Shown piece by piece: positions 7,813 through 16,070 of a DNA stretch of 28,663 bases. Location: positions 1-28,663 of the forward strand of contig JAHEYE010000029.1 of the NCBI GenBank assembly GCA_023251695.1, written 5' to 3'. The DNA comes from Sphingobacteriaceae bacterium (GTDB lineage: Bacteria > Bacteroidota > Bacteroidia > B-17B0 > Aurantibacillaceae). Both the position numbers and the translations under genes were made by a program. The number at the start of each line of letters is the position of its first letter. Position 1 is the stretch's first letter. The notes under the pieces were generated by a model, which was given only the letters and a program-made list of their open reading frames with translations, did no database searches and was not told the DNA's origin.

Positions 7813-9492
7813 ATGGCCGGAATGAGAGAAACCCCACGACAAAAAATGATAGGCATGATGTATCTCGTGTTGACTTGTTTATTAGCCTTGAACGTATCGA
7901 AAGATATATTGAAAGGATTTGTGACCGTAAATGAAAGTCTGGAAAAGACAAACAAAGACGTTCAGCTGAGCAATGAAAAAATGTTGGAAGAATTCCGGAA
8001 AGTTGCCGAGAAAAAAGAATCGGCAAGAGCTTATTTTGAAAAAGCGATTGAAAGCAGGAAACTGACGTCGGGCACCGTTGTCTACATTGAAAAACTAAAA
8101 AAGAAATTGATTGAAATTACAGAAGAGGTAAATGCTCCTCAAGCTGACACGATGCGTTTACGGTTCATTGAAAAATTGGAGGAATATGATAAGCCGACAT
8201 TTCTGTTAATAGGTTCCGATGAAACAAATCCGGTAAGTAAAGAATATTCGGCCAGAGAATTGAGAGGGAATATAAATGGACTATGTGATAAACTTGATGC
8301 TATCATTGAAGACATGAATGGGCATTCGGGCACTAAACTGCCACCGGCCGATTACGTTTCACTAAAGGAAAAAATAAAAATGTTGAGACCTGTGGATAGT
8401 AACGAAACAATTGATGATTTAAAAATGACCTGGGAACTGCAGAACTTTTACAATCTTCCAATAGCGGCTGTCGTAACAAATTTGTCAAAAATGCAATCCG
8501 ATATAAAGAACCTTGAAACCGAAATAATTAACCAGTTTGCTGCAGCTTCAGGAAAACAAATTGTGAATTTCAATTCATTTTCTGCGAAGGTTGTTGCTCC
8601 ATCAAAATACATTCGCAGCGGTGAGAATTATGCAGCGGATATTATTTTATCGGCGTCATCAAGCGACTTCAATTCTGATAACATGCAAGTTTTGGTCGGC
8701 GCAAAATACGATTCGCTTTCCAAAAAACTTATTAGCGAAGGCTCACCGCTAATGCTTTCGGGCGGCGCCGGCAAATTTGATATGAAAACGGCAGGACAAG
8801 GCGAACAAACTTTAGCGGGAGTTATAAAATTTAAAAATGGCAAAGGGGAAACGGAATATTATCCGTTTGAAGATAAATATACAGTTGCTGCACCTTCCTC
8901 AGCAGTGTCGGCCGATTACATGAATGTATTTTATGCCGGTTTACCGAATGCAATAAGTATAAGTGCGGCAGGAGTTGCACCAACTAATTTAATAGCGAAA
9001 ATAAATGGCAATCCTGCTCCTTTAATCCCTGCAGGTAATGGTAAGTACACGATTAAACCAACAACTACAGGAACTTGCCAGGTTGCGGTTTATTCACGCG
9101 AGGCAAACGGACAATTAAAAGCTCAGGGTCCGCCTGTAACATTCCGTGTAAAAGCAATTCCGACACCTTTTGTAAGAATAAATGGCAAGTATGCTTTAGG
9201 AACCTATGAAATGAAAAAAGTGGAGTTGGCTGCCCTAAGTGCAATTTCTGCTGATATCCCGGGTTTTGATTTAAATGCAAAATTTAAAATAAAATCGTAT
9301 AAAGTCATCACTTTGCCTAATGGAGAATTGAATGAGAATAAATGTGACGGATTTAATTTTTCGGAAAGTGCAAAAGCGGCCGTATCAAAAGTGAAAACGG
9401 GAGGAAGGGTGTTTTTGGAAGATATAATCGCTGTAGGACCAAATGGAGAGCTGATCCCCTTACAAAATGTGACAATAAAAATAAAGAGTTAA
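7813..9492 (+). CDS. gldM: GldM/PorM-family type IX secretion and gliding motor protein
   Basis: GldM is an inner-membrane protein that pairs with GldL to form the proton-driven motor of type IX secretion and gliding, and reaches through the periplasm to the GldK/GldN ring. The N-terminus TPRQKMIGMMYLVLTCLLALNVSKDIL has the short cytoplasmic tail with Arg9 (known to matter in GldM through contact with a GldL glutamate) and one membrane helix (about 12-28). The helical periplasmic domain includes the family block WELQNFYNLPIAAVVTNLSKMQ (about 207-228). Three beta-rich domains follow to residue 559. This is longer than F. johnsoniae GldM, at about 513. No gldK, gldL or gldN flanks it, which is unusual because these genes normally form one cluster. 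It may be a second copy. The ATG at 7813 is the only start fitting the family N-terminus. Confidence 0.92.
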   Translation: MAGMRETPRQKMIGMMYLVLTCLLALNVSKDILKGFVTVNESLEKTNKDVQLSNEKMLEEFRKVAEKKESARAYFEKAIESRKLTSGTVVYIEKLKKKLIEITEEVNAPQADTMRLRFIEKLEEYDKPTFLLIGSDETNPVSKEYSARELRGNINGLCDKLDAIIEDMNGHSGTKLPPADYVSLKEKIKMLRPVDSNETIDDLKMTWELQNFYNLPIAAVVTNLSKMQSDIKNLETEIINQFAAASGKQIVNFNSFSAKVVAPSKYIRSGENYAADIILSASSSDFNSDNMQVLVGAKYDSLSKKLISEGSPLMLSGGAGKFDMKTAGQGEQTLAGVIKFKNGKGETEYYPFEDKYTVAAPSSAVSADYMNVFYAGLPNAISISAAGVAPTNLIAKINGNPAPLIPAGNGKYTIKPTTTGTCQVAVYSREANGQLKAQGPPVTFRVKAIPTPFVRINGKYALGTYEMKKVELAALSAISADIPGFDLNAKFKIKSYKVITLPNGELNENKCDGFNFSESAKAAVSKVKTGGRVFLEDIIAVGPNGELIPLQNVTIKIKS

Positions 9493-9514
9493 GGGATTAA
9501 AGAGATACTTCTTT

Positions 9515-9559
9515 TCTCTTAAGTCTCTTAAGTCTTTTCAGTCTCTTCTGTCTATTTTA
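9515..9559. repeat. Degenerate 9-nt tandem array (TCTCTTAAG-type)
   Basis: Five units in phase with period 9: TCTCTTAAG, TCTCTTAAG, TCTTTTCAG, TCTCTTCTG, TCTATTTTA. They fill the gap between gldM and the ArsC-like gene. The same period and related units occur at 20524-20629. Confidence 0.75.
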
Positions 9560-9561
9560 CA

Positions 9562-9569
9562 TATCTTCG
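9562..9569 (+). promoter_or_regulatory. Possible -7 box before the ArsC-like gene
   Basis: TATCTTCG differs from TAnnTTTG at one base and ends 7 nt before the ATG at 9577. If used, transcription would begin almost at the start codon and give a leaderless or near-leaderless mRNA. No -33 element is evident, because the 9-nt array occupies that position. Confidence 0.35.
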
Positions 9570-9576
9570 TTCCCTC

Positions 9577-9927
9577 ATGATTATCTATTACAATGCCAGA
9601 TGTTCGAAGTGCCGGGAAGCCGTGCAGATTTTAGAAAAGAACAAATGCACATTTACCATCCGTGAGTACTTAAAGAAACCTCCCACCAAAAAAGAATTAC
9701 GCGAACTGTTTGCAAAGCTCGGTTGTAAGCCCATTGATATCGTAAGAAAAAAAGAACCTTTGTTCATTAAAAAATTCCGGAACAAAAAATTTGAGGATGA
9801 GGAATGGATTCAGATATTAATTGAGCATCCCGAATTAATTGAACGTCCCATTGTAATTGACGGATACAAAGCTGTAATCGGAAGACCACCGGAATTAATA
9901 ATTGATTTGATTAAGAGGAAGAAGTGA
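9577..9927 (+). CDS. ArsC/Spx-family thioredoxin-fold protein (arsenate reductase-like)
   Basis: A 116-residue protein of the ArsC/Spx/YffB superfamily. The N-terminal strand and loop IIYYNARCSKCREA carry Cys9 and Cys12 as a CxxC pair; the first corresponds to the catalytic cysteine of glutaredoxin-linked ArsC. The later block IERPIVIDGYKAVIGRPPE has arginines at 90 and 103, matching anion-binding arginines of ArsC, and Arg57 may be the third. The CxxC is more typical of Spx-like or YfgD-like members, so true arsenate reduction is unproven and no ars genes are nearby. It converges on the lytic transglycosylase gene with no gap: its TGA abuts the other gene's stop. Confidence 0.85.
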   Translation: MIIYYNARCSKCREAVQILEKNKCTFTIREYLKKPPTKKELRELFAKLGCKPIDIVRKKEPLFIKKFRNKKFEDEEWIQILIEHPELIERPIVIDGYKAVIGRPPELIIDLIKRKK

Positions 9928-11454
9928 TTAACGGATTTTAATTTTCTGGCCAATACTCAAGGTTGAGTTTTTACTCAGTCCGTTTAATTTTAAGATGTCA
10001 TCTAAACGAACTTTATATTTTACTGAGAGCATATATAAACTTTCACCGGCTTTAATGTTGTGATAGGTTTCAGTTCCTGTAACGGCTACCGGTTTTGGTT
10101 TTGCAATGGGCTTCTTCGGTGTAACGTTTTCAGCTAATTTTTTGTTATCAGTTGTGTCCTTATTATTTGCTAATTGTGTTTCGCTTGCTTTTGCTTCACC
10201 ATTTTCAGGTTTTGCCTCAACAGCTTTTTGTATGTATACAGTTATTTTTTTCCCCGGTCTTAAGCCTTTTCTACCAATGTAATTCCATGTTTTCAAATCA
10301 GCAACCGTAACACCGTATTTACGGGCGATATCGCTCAAGCGTTGTCCTTTTTGTACTACATGCGTTAATTGTATTTCTTTTACGTTTGTATTGGCTAATC
10401 CTGCGTTCTCAGTATTTTGTGCTTTAATGGCAGCGTAAATTTCAGTTTCGTTAGTTAAAAAAGTTCCGATTTTATCTTTTTGTAAACACAATGCATTTCC
10501 CCCGGGAGGAATAATGTCTTTTCTATACTGCGGATTAAAATATTTTATTTCTTCAACGCTCACATCTAAAGCAGCGCTGATTTGAGAAAAACTCATGGGT
10601 TCTTTTACAATAACAGTATCCACCTCAAAATAAGTTTTACGTGGTACGTCAGCATAAATATTATGTTCAGCCGTGTAATTCATCACATAATTGGCGGCGA
10701 TGAAAGCAGGCACATAACCTTGTGTTTCTCTCGGTAAAAACGGACGGATTTCCCAATATGTTTTTTTACCGCCACTTCTACGTATGGCTTTCGAAATTGT
10801 TCCCGGTCCTGCGTTATAAGCTGCCAGCACCATTTGCCAATCGTTAAACATGCCGTATAACGATTTTAAATATTCAGCCGCCGCAATCGTTTCTTTGTAA
10901 GGGTCGCTGCGTTCATCAATATAGGAGGTAACACCTAAGCCGTATAATTTTCCTGTTGGGTACATGAATTGCCATAAACCTTGCGCTCCTGCTTTAGAAC
11001 GCGCATTTGGATTTAATGCAGATTCAATTACAGCCAGATGTTTTAATTCGAGTGGAATATTATAACGGTCGAACACTTCCTCAAACATCGGATAATATAA
11101 CTGCGCGAGTCCCATCATGCGGCTTACTAAAGTGCGACGACGAATAGTATATAAATCAATAAACCCTTTTACATGTGAATTGTAAACCAAATCGAAAGGC
11201 GAAACAGCATCAAGTTTAGCAAGACGCGTTTCAAAAGTGTAATCATCATAACGCGGAACACTATCGGCCTCAAAATGGTATTTATTGTTTTTCGGAAAAG
11301 TTGGTTTCTGAAAAGCATATTCAAGCACCTTCATATTGGCCAGACTATCCAGCATGGCAGCAACGGGGTCGTCAACCATAACAGATTGGGCATTAGTTTT
11401 AGTACCGAAAACGGCTAATAAAACTAAAATTGCTATATGTCTCAAAATCCGCAT
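9928..11454 (-). CDS. Membrane-bound lytic murein transglycosylase with LysM repeats (MltD-like)
   Basis: Cleaves glycan strands of peptidoglycan outside the cytoplasmic membrane, producing anhydromuropeptides. The signal peptide covers about 1-22 and ends in NAQ. The SLT domain spans about 100-260. Its catalytic glutamate, in HLAVIESALNPNA (about residue 144), is followed by GAQGLWQFM and LAAYNAGPG, both classic family blocks. A degenerate LysM-like stretch lies at about 284-322, then two clear LysM domains at about 364-407 and 464-507, joined by a Lys/Pro/Ala-rich linker. The length (508) fits Bacteroidota MltD homologues. ATG at 11454 is preferred over the in-frame TTG one codon upstream. 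It is monocistronic and convergent with the ArsC-like gene. Confidence 0.93.
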   Translation of the reverse strand: MRILRHIAILVLLAVFGTKTNAQSVMVDDPVAAMLDSLANMKVLEYAFQKPTFPKNNKYHFEADSVPRYDDYTFETRLAKLDAVSPFDLVYNSHVKGFIDLYTIRRRTLVSRMMGLAQLYYPMFEEVFDRYNIPLELKHLAVIESALNPNARSKAGAQGLWQFMYPTGKLYGLGVTSYIDERSDPYKETIAAAEYLKSLYGMFNDWQMVLAAYNAGPGTISKAIRRSGGKKTYWEIRPFLPRETQGYVPAFIAANYVMNYTAEHNIYADVPRKTYFEVDTVIVKEPMSFSQISAALDVSVEEIKYFNPQYRKDIIPPGGNALCLQKDKIGTFLTNETEIYAAIKAQNTENAGLANTNVKEIQLTHVVQKGQRLSDIARKYGVTVADLKTWNYIGRKGLRPGKKITVYIQKAVEAKPENGEAKASETQLANNKDTTDNKKLAENVTPKKPIAKPKPVAVTGTETYHNIKAGESLYMLSVKYKVRLDDILKLNGLSKNSTLSIGQKIKIR

Positions 11455-11610
11455 CAATACTGGGTTTCAGGGCTTTTTATACTATTTATTACGCTCAAAA
11501 ATCAAACAAGTTACATAAATATCAAAAAAATACTTCAAATGCAACATGCAATGATAAAAAAAGAAAGGTGCACGGCCCCGTTAAAGAATTATAATTTTTA
11601 ACTTAGGCCT

Positions 11611-12057
11611 GTGAAAAAGAGAAAAGAGGATATCCCGCTGCAGTATTTTGAAAGAAATCTTATAATTCATGCATTTTTTACTCTTATTACGGTGTTTTTC
11701 GTGCTTTTAACATATAACTACTATAAGGCATTTAATCCGCTTATGTTTGTTTGTGGTATACCCGCCGTTATTATGATTTTTCAGACACTCTGGATTTTTT
11801 TAAATCCTTTCGCTGTTATTTATGAAGATAAATTCGAAATGAAAAAAACCATGTTCAGCAATAAACAATGGTATTTTATTGATATTAAATTAGTGAGCGA
11901 AGTCACCACAAAAGGATTTAAGATTACTTACAACGATGATGAAGAAGAAATAATTTCAACATTTGGCATCCGCGCTTCCCACAAAAAAGCATTCCGTGAT
12001 GCAGTAAATCATTATGTATGTAAAAGCCTGGTGATTGAACGGGCTGACGACGAATAA
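11611..12057 (+). CDS. Small two-helix membrane protein with PH-like tail, unknown function
   Basis: A 148-residue protein starting at GTG. A basic N-terminus is followed by two membrane helices (about 18-38 and 44-64) and a soluble C-terminal domain of alternating strands (YEDKFEMKKTMF, KLVSEVTTKGFKITY) ending in a helix (KKAFRDAVNHYV). This pattern resembles bacterial PH-domain membrane proteins. I recognise no specific family. It converges on selD with a repeat-containing 67 nt gap. No good promoter is visible. Confidence 0.75.
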   Translation: MKKRKEDIPLQYFERNLIIHAFFTLITVFFVLLTYNYYKAFNPLMFVCGIPAVIMIFQTLWIFLNPFAVIYEDKFEMKKTMFSNKQWYFIDIKLVSEVTTKGFKITYNDDEEEIISTFGIRASHKKAFRDAVNHYVCKSLVIERADDE

Positions 12058-12063
12058 TAATCT

Positions 12064-12119
12064 ACGAATACAAATCGGCACGAATATACGAATCTGTGTG
12101 CCTAAGCGTTTTGATTCGT
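12064..12119. repeat. ACGAAT repeat cluster with dyad
   Basis: ACGAAT occurs at 12064-12069, 12080-12085 and 12088-12093, and its complement ATTCGT at 12114-12119. GGCAC (12077-12081) can pair with GTGCC (12098-12102). It lies between two convergent genes, without a T-run typical of an intrinsic terminator. It is probably another short repeat family. Confidence 0.5.
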
Positions 12120-12124
12120 AATTA

Positions 12125-13153
12125 CTAGATAAACTCAACCTTCTTCTCTCTGAATTTCGAAATAGTTCCAATTTTGACCGCCGAATAATTTTTTATTTTG
12201 AGCCAATTTTCAAACTCATTTTCATTGGACGCGTTGATGGTGAATAAGAGTCCGCCTGAAGTCTGCGGATCGCAATAAGTCATGAACTCCAGATCTACCA
12301 TTCCTTTAACATCTTTTTCGAACGCATTAAAATTACGGGTGGTGTTATCAGGAAAAATAAATTGTGAGGTATAGAAATTCACATTCTCAAATGTTTTTAC
12401 TTTTGACTTAAAAATTTCAGCCGTCAGATGCTTATCGCCAACCATCTCTAATAAATGCCCTAAAAAACCAAAACCGGTTACGTCGGTCATAGCACTTACA
12501 TAAGGCAATTGCCCTAATTCAAAACCTAATGAATTTAATTCGCACATCGAATGCAGTAATACAGAATGATCTTCAGGCTTTAATAGGCCGCGTTTTAAAG
12601 CCGTACTGAAAATTCCGGTTCCCAATGATTTTGTGAGATAAATGCTATCATTTTCTTTCACCGGATTATTTTGTTTTAAATTTTTCCGTTCAACAATTCC
12701 GTTTACCGACAAACCGAAAATTGGCTCAGTACTTTCAATACTATGTCCGCCCGCTAATGGAATTCCCGCTTTTGCGCAAATTTCCCTCGCGCCATTTAAA
12801 ACGTATTTTGCGCTTGCGGTTCCTAATTTTTCGGTGGGCCATCCTAAAATAGCAATGGCCAAAATGGGTTTCCCTCCCATCGCATAAACATCACTGATGG
12901 CATTTACAGCTGCAACTTTCCCGAAATCGAAAGGCGAATCCACTACCGGCATAAAAAAATCGGTTGTGCTTATCAGGCATTGGTTGTTTCCCAAATCATA
13001 GACTGCGGCATCGTCATTGGTTTTATTTCCCACCAATAATTCATTACACACAAAATCAAAATCACTTTTCAGAATTTCCTGTAAAACAGCAGGTGCAATT
13101 TTACAACCGCATCCTGATGCCTTGCTGAATTGTGTGAGTTTAATGTTTTCCAT
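12125..13153 (-). CDS. selD: Selenide, water dikinase (selenophosphate synthase)
   Basis: Makes selenophosphate, the active selenium donor, from selenide and ATP in the cytoplasm. The 342-residue protein starts with the catalytic loop SGCGCKIAPAVL. Cys15 is in the place of the reactive Cys/Sec (Cys17 in E. coli) and Lys18 matches E. coli Lys20. The glycine-rich and aspartate metal/ATP sites (NDDAAVY, TDFFMPVVD, AMTDVTGFGFLGHL, CDPQTSGGLL) are present. It is the cysteine form, so no selenocysteine recoding is needed. Its start overlaps the end of mnmH by 14 nt, so the two are co-transcribed and selenophosphate probably feeds tRNA modification. Confidence 0.96.
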   Translation of the reverse strand: MENIKLTQFSKASGCGCKIAPAVLQEILKSDFDFVCNELLVGNKTNDDAAVYDLGNNQCLISTTDFFMPVVDSPFDFGKVAAVNAISDVYAMGGKPILAIAILGWPTEKLGTASAKYVLNGAREICAKAGIPLAGGHSIESTEPIFGLSVNGIVERKNLKQNNPVKENDSIYLTKSLGTGIFSTALKRGLLKPEDHSVLLHSMCELNSLGFELGQLPYVSAMTDVTGFGFLGHLLEMVGDKHLTAEIFKSKVKTFENVNFYTSQFIFPDNTTRNFNAFEKDVKGMVDLEFMTYCDPQTSGGLLFTINASNENEFENWLKIKNYSAVKIGTISKFREKKVEFI

Positions 13154-14174
13154 ACTCAGTAAAAATACGTTTTACTTTTTCAGCATTTATAATCGGATCA
13201 GCTGTGTCCGTTTCTACGCAAATAATTTCCTGCTCTTTGTTCTTAGTATGATTGTATTCATAAGCTTTGTCGTAATACCTTAATGTGACAGCGGCAACAT
13301 CGGCTAATTTTCCTTCATCGAGCCATTGCAGACAATCTTTAGCATTATTAGGGCCTAATTGCTGTGAAATATTTTTTACGCTTTGTTTTAATTTTTCAAC
13401 GTCTTCTTTCCCATATTCATTTACTAAACGGTTTACACGCAAATCAAAAGGAAGAATGATCTTGATAATTACTGCTTGTTTCATTTGCAGCCAGAAAGGA
13501 TAAGGAATTTTGTTATAGCCGATCGACATAGATTCATCTTCTATTAATAATTTTCCGGACGGATCTATTTTGCATAATTCGTTAAATAAATTGTGCTCAA
13601 ATTGTTGTTGTGGTAATTGGGCGGGCTGACCAATACCCCCGAAAGCGGAGCCTTTATGATTTGCTAATCCTTCGAGGTCGATAACAGGAATTTCGTTTTT
13701 TAGCTGCTTCAGGATTTCAGTTTTTCCTGAGCCTGTTGCGCCTCCGAGTAAAATTAAACGGTAATCTTCCTCAAATTTCTTTAAAACATGCTTACGATAT
13801 GCCTTGTAACCGCCCTCCATAATAACCGCTTTCAGGCCTGCCGTATTGAGCAACCAGCCGAAAGAATTACTCCGCATCCCCCCTCTGAAACAATAGACCA
13901 GAACCCCTTTTTTACCTGTGTTTTTTTTGGTTTTTGTGATGAATTCGGTGAGTTTTGGCGATACAATTTCTAGGCCCCTCATAATGGCATCCTCCCTGCC
14001 TTTTGCCTTATATAAAGTGCCTATTTCGGCGCGTTCAAGGTCTTCAAAAAGAGGTATGTTTAGGGCCCCGGGCATATGGCCCTTCTGGAACTCAATAGGC
14101 GAACGCACATCTACAACGAGTTTTTCAGGGCTTTCAGTAAGAAATTTTTCAACAGCTATTGCCTCAGTTTTCAT
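13140..14174 (-). CDS. mnmH: tRNA 2-selenouridine synthase (SelU/MnmH)
   Basis: Converts 2-thiouridine to 2-selenouridine at the wobble position of certain tRNAs through a geranylated intermediate, using selenophosphate from SelD. The N-terminal rhodanese domain (about 5-130) has the active cysteine Cys95 in VYCFRGGMRS. A P-loop domain follows, with GGATGSGKT at 144-152. Length 344 is normal for the family. It is the first gene of the mnmH-selD operon and overlaps selD by 14 nt. An imperfect dyad at 14202-14225 lies 28 nt upstream. Confidence 0.95.
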   Translation of the reverse strand: MKTEAIAVEKFLTESPEKLVVDVRSPIEFQKGHMPGALNIPLFEDLERAEIGTLYKAKGREDAIMRGLEIVSPKLTEFITKTKKNTGKKGVLVYCFRGGMRSNSFGWLLNTAGLKAVIMEGGYKAYRKHVLKKFEEDYRLILLGGATGSGKTEILKQLKNEIPVIDLEGLANHKGSAFGGIGQPAQLPQQQFEHNLFNELCKIDPSGKLLIEDESMSIGYNKIPYPFWLQMKQAVIIKIILPFDLRVNRLVNEYGKEDVEKLKQSVKNISQQLGPNNAKDCLQWLDEGKLADVAAVTLRYYDKAYEYNHTKNKEQEIICVETDTADPIINAEKVKRIFTEYGKH

Positions 14175-14201
14175 TAGTATTTCACTCGATAATATTAGCT
14201 A

Positions 14202-14225
14202 TAAACCCTCAAAACCTGAGGTTTA
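14202..14225. promoter_or_regulatory. Imperfect dyad upstream of mnmH
   Basis: TAAACCCTCA (14202-14211) and TGAGGTTTA (14217-14225) form inverted arms with one bulged C and a 5-nt loop. It lies 28 nt upstream of the mnmH ATG in the divergent intergenic region. It could be an operator or a hairpin in the 5' leader; no regulator is known. Confidence 0.35.
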
Positions 14226-14284
14226 TTAAGAATTATATGTTAAAATTTAAACCAGCAAAGCGGCTATTTCGTCTAAAATTAGTG

Positions 14285-14322
14285 GAAATTGTAATATAAT
14301 TTCAATAATATTGTAATTACAA
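14285..14322. promoter_or_regulatory. Two AT-rich dyads before the basic secreted protein gene
   Basis: GAAATT (14285-14290) faces AATTTC (14298-14303). A perfect 12-bp palindrome TTGTAATTACAA lies at 14311-14322, ending 5 nt before the TTG start. The position suggests an operator for the + strand gene. This is inference from symmetry alone. Confidence 0.35.
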
Positions 14323-14327
14323 CACTT

Positions 14328-14708
14328 TTGAAAAGGCTATTACTCATACTCGTTTTGCTTTTCGCGGTAGGTTCTTTTACCGATGCTGTGGCTCAAGGCC
14401 GTAAGCGTGAGCATAAGAACCAGCGTAAGGGTGGAGGCGGAAAACGTAAAATTCATAAATTTTCAGGTGGTAAAAGCAGCGGTGGTTTTTTTGCAAGAAT
14501 GTTTTCGGGGAAAAGAAGAATTCCCGGAGGATGGGTGTATAAACCAACACGCCCTGGCAAAAAACAAAATATGGAACAACGTAATTTGTTTTCCCGTTAC
14601 CGTACTAAAAACAAACGTTACAAAGATGGAATACAGGCACGCTTGAATCGTGAAAGAGCAAGAAAACGCTCGCGAGGAAATGCGGTCTTCCATAAAAGAA
14701 AATATTAA
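14328..14708 (+). CDS. Very basic secreted protein, unknown function
   Basis: A 126-residue protein starting at TTG, supported by the signal peptide that follows at once (LLLILVLLFAVGSF, cleavage near residue 23 after AVAQ). The mature part, about 103 residues, has 36 lysines and arginines against about four acidic residues, with Gly-rich stretches (KGGGGKRK, SGGKSSGG) and a conserved-looking aromatic segment GGWVYKPTRPGK. Such a charge suggests binding to nucleic acid, lipopolysaccharide or acidic polysaccharide outside the cytoplasm, but I recognise no family. It is followed by an intrinsic terminator, so it is its own transcription unit. Confidence 0.8.
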   Translation: MKRLLLILVLLFAVGSFTDAVAQGRKREHKNQRKGGGGKRKIHKFSGGKSSGGFFARMFSGKRRIPGGWVYKPTRPGKKQNMEQRNLFSRYRTKNKRYKDGIQARLNRERARKRSRGNAVFHKRKY

Positions 14709-14728
14709 TAAAAAATCAATACTTTATT

Positions 14729-14767
14729 AATCCCATTCACCTTAGGCGGATGGGATTTTTTATTTTT
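14729..14767 (+). terminator. Rho-independent terminator
   Basis: AATCCCAT (14729-14736) pairs perfectly with ATGGGATT (14750-14757), with an inner partial stem CACC/GGCG, followed by a T-rich run to 14767. It ends the transcript of the basic secreted protein gene just before purD. Confidence 0.85.
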
Positions 14768-14781
14768 ACACAAATTACTTT

Positions 14782-16068
14782 ATGAACGTTTTAATATTAG
14801 GCTCGGGCGGAAGAGAACATGCATTTGCATGGAAAATAGCACAAAGCAAAAAACTCGAAAATTTATACATCGCACCCGGTAATGCGGGCACTGCACATTG
14901 CGGTACTAACGTAAACATTTCTGTTACCGATTTCGAAGCCGTAAAAAGTTTAGTGTGGGAAAAAGGAATCGATTTAGTTTTAGTCGGACCCGAAGACCCA
15001 TTGGTAAAAGGCATACACGATTATTTTTTGCAGGACGAGGTTTTGAAAGATGTTCCTGTAATTGGTCCGAAAAAAGATGGCGCGCAATTGGAAGGGAGTA
15101 AAGATTTCAGTAAACAATTCATGATTAAGCACGGTGTACCGACAGCGGCATACCAAAGTTTTACAAAAGATAGTTTGAATGAAGGAAAAAAATTTCTCGA
15201 GTCATTAAAACCACCATTCGTTTTAAAAGCAAGTGGATTAGCAGCAGGAAAAGGTGTTTTAATTATTAATGATCTCAACGAGGCAAAGAAAGAGTTAGAA
15301 AATATGTTGGTGGATGCAAAGTTTGGTGATGCATCTTCAACAGTTGTAATAGAAGAATTTTTGCATGGCATTGAATTATCTGTTTTTGTTTTAACGGATG
15401 GTAAGTCGTACAAAATTTTACCGGCGGCAAAAGATTACAAAAGAATAGGCGAGGGGGATACCGGTTTGAATACAGGAGGAATGGGGGCTGTTAGTCCGGT
15501 GCCGTTTGCTGATGAAGCTTTTATTAAAAAAGTAGAAGAGAAAGTAGTGAAGCCAACCATTGCGGGCTTACATAAAGAAGGAATTGATTACCGCGGATTT
15601 ATTTTTATTGGTTTGATGAATAACAATGGCGAACCATCGGTTATCGAATACAATTGCCGCATGGGCGATCCGGAAACAGAAGTGGTGATACCGCGTATTA
15701 AAAGTGATTTTCTGGATTTATTAGAAGGAGTTGCCACTCAAACTTTAGATAAAAAAAGTTTTGATACCGTAAATGAAATCGCTACAACAGTAGTAATTGT
15801 TTCAGGGGGCTATCCTGAAGAGTATGAAAAAAATAAAGTGGTTACCGGAATTGATGCGAATGAAGGTTCTCACGTTTTTCATTCGGGAACAAAACAAGAA
15901 GGTGATAAAGTTCTCACTTCAGGCGGAAGGGTTTTTGCAGTAACGTCATTTGGAAACTCCATTCAGGATGCGGTAAGCAAAAGCTTTAAGAACGCTGAGA
16001 AGATTACTTTCGATAAAAAATATTACCGTAAAGATATTGGGAAAGATTTGATGAATTGGAAGGGGTAG
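14782..16068 (+). CDS. purD: Phosphoribosylamine-glycine ligase (GAR synthetase)
   Basis: Second step of purine synthesis: phosphoribosylamine, glycine and ATP give glycinamide ribonucleotide, in the cytoplasm. The 428-residue length is normal. The N-terminal Rossmann-like start VLILGSGGREHAFAW and GPEDPLV (69-75) bind the phosphoribosyl substrate. The ATP-grasp domain has LKASGLAAGKGV (148-159) and EGDTGLNTGGMGAVSP. Metal-binding residues lie in EYNCRMGDPETEV (Asn291, Glu298). No other pur genes are in the window. It follows a terminator, so it must have its own promoter, which I could not identify. Confidence 0.97.
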   Translation: MNVLILGSGGREHAFAWKIAQSKKLENLYIAPGNAGTAHCGTNVNISVTDFEAVKSLVWEKGIDLVLVGPEDPLVKGIHDYFLQDEVLKDVPVIGPKKDGAQLEGSKDFSKQFMIKHGVPTAAYQSFTKDSLNEGKKFLESLKPPFVLKASGLAAGKGVLIINDLNEAKKELENMLVDAKFGDASSTVVIEEFLHGIELSVFVLTDGKSYKILPAAKDYKRIGEGDTGLNTGGMGAVSPVPFADEAFIKKVEEKVVKPTIAGLHKEGIDYRGFIFIGLMNNNGEPSVIEYNCRMGDPETEVVIPRIKSDFLDLLEGVATQTLDKKSFDTVNEIATTVVIVSGGYPEEYEKNKVVTGIDANEGSHVFHSGTKQEGDKVLTSGGRVFAVTSFGNSIQDAVSKSFKNAEKITFDKKYYRKDIGKDLMNWKG

Positions 16069-16070
16069 AA

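Noticed and set aside
9577..9927. Dedicated arsenic-resistance gene
   Set aside because: There is no arsR, arsB or arsM nearby, and the CxxC motif fits the wider ArsC/Spx superfamily as well.
13100..13153. Selenocysteine in SelD
   Set aside because: The catalytic position is an ordinary cysteine codon and there is no in-frame TGA.
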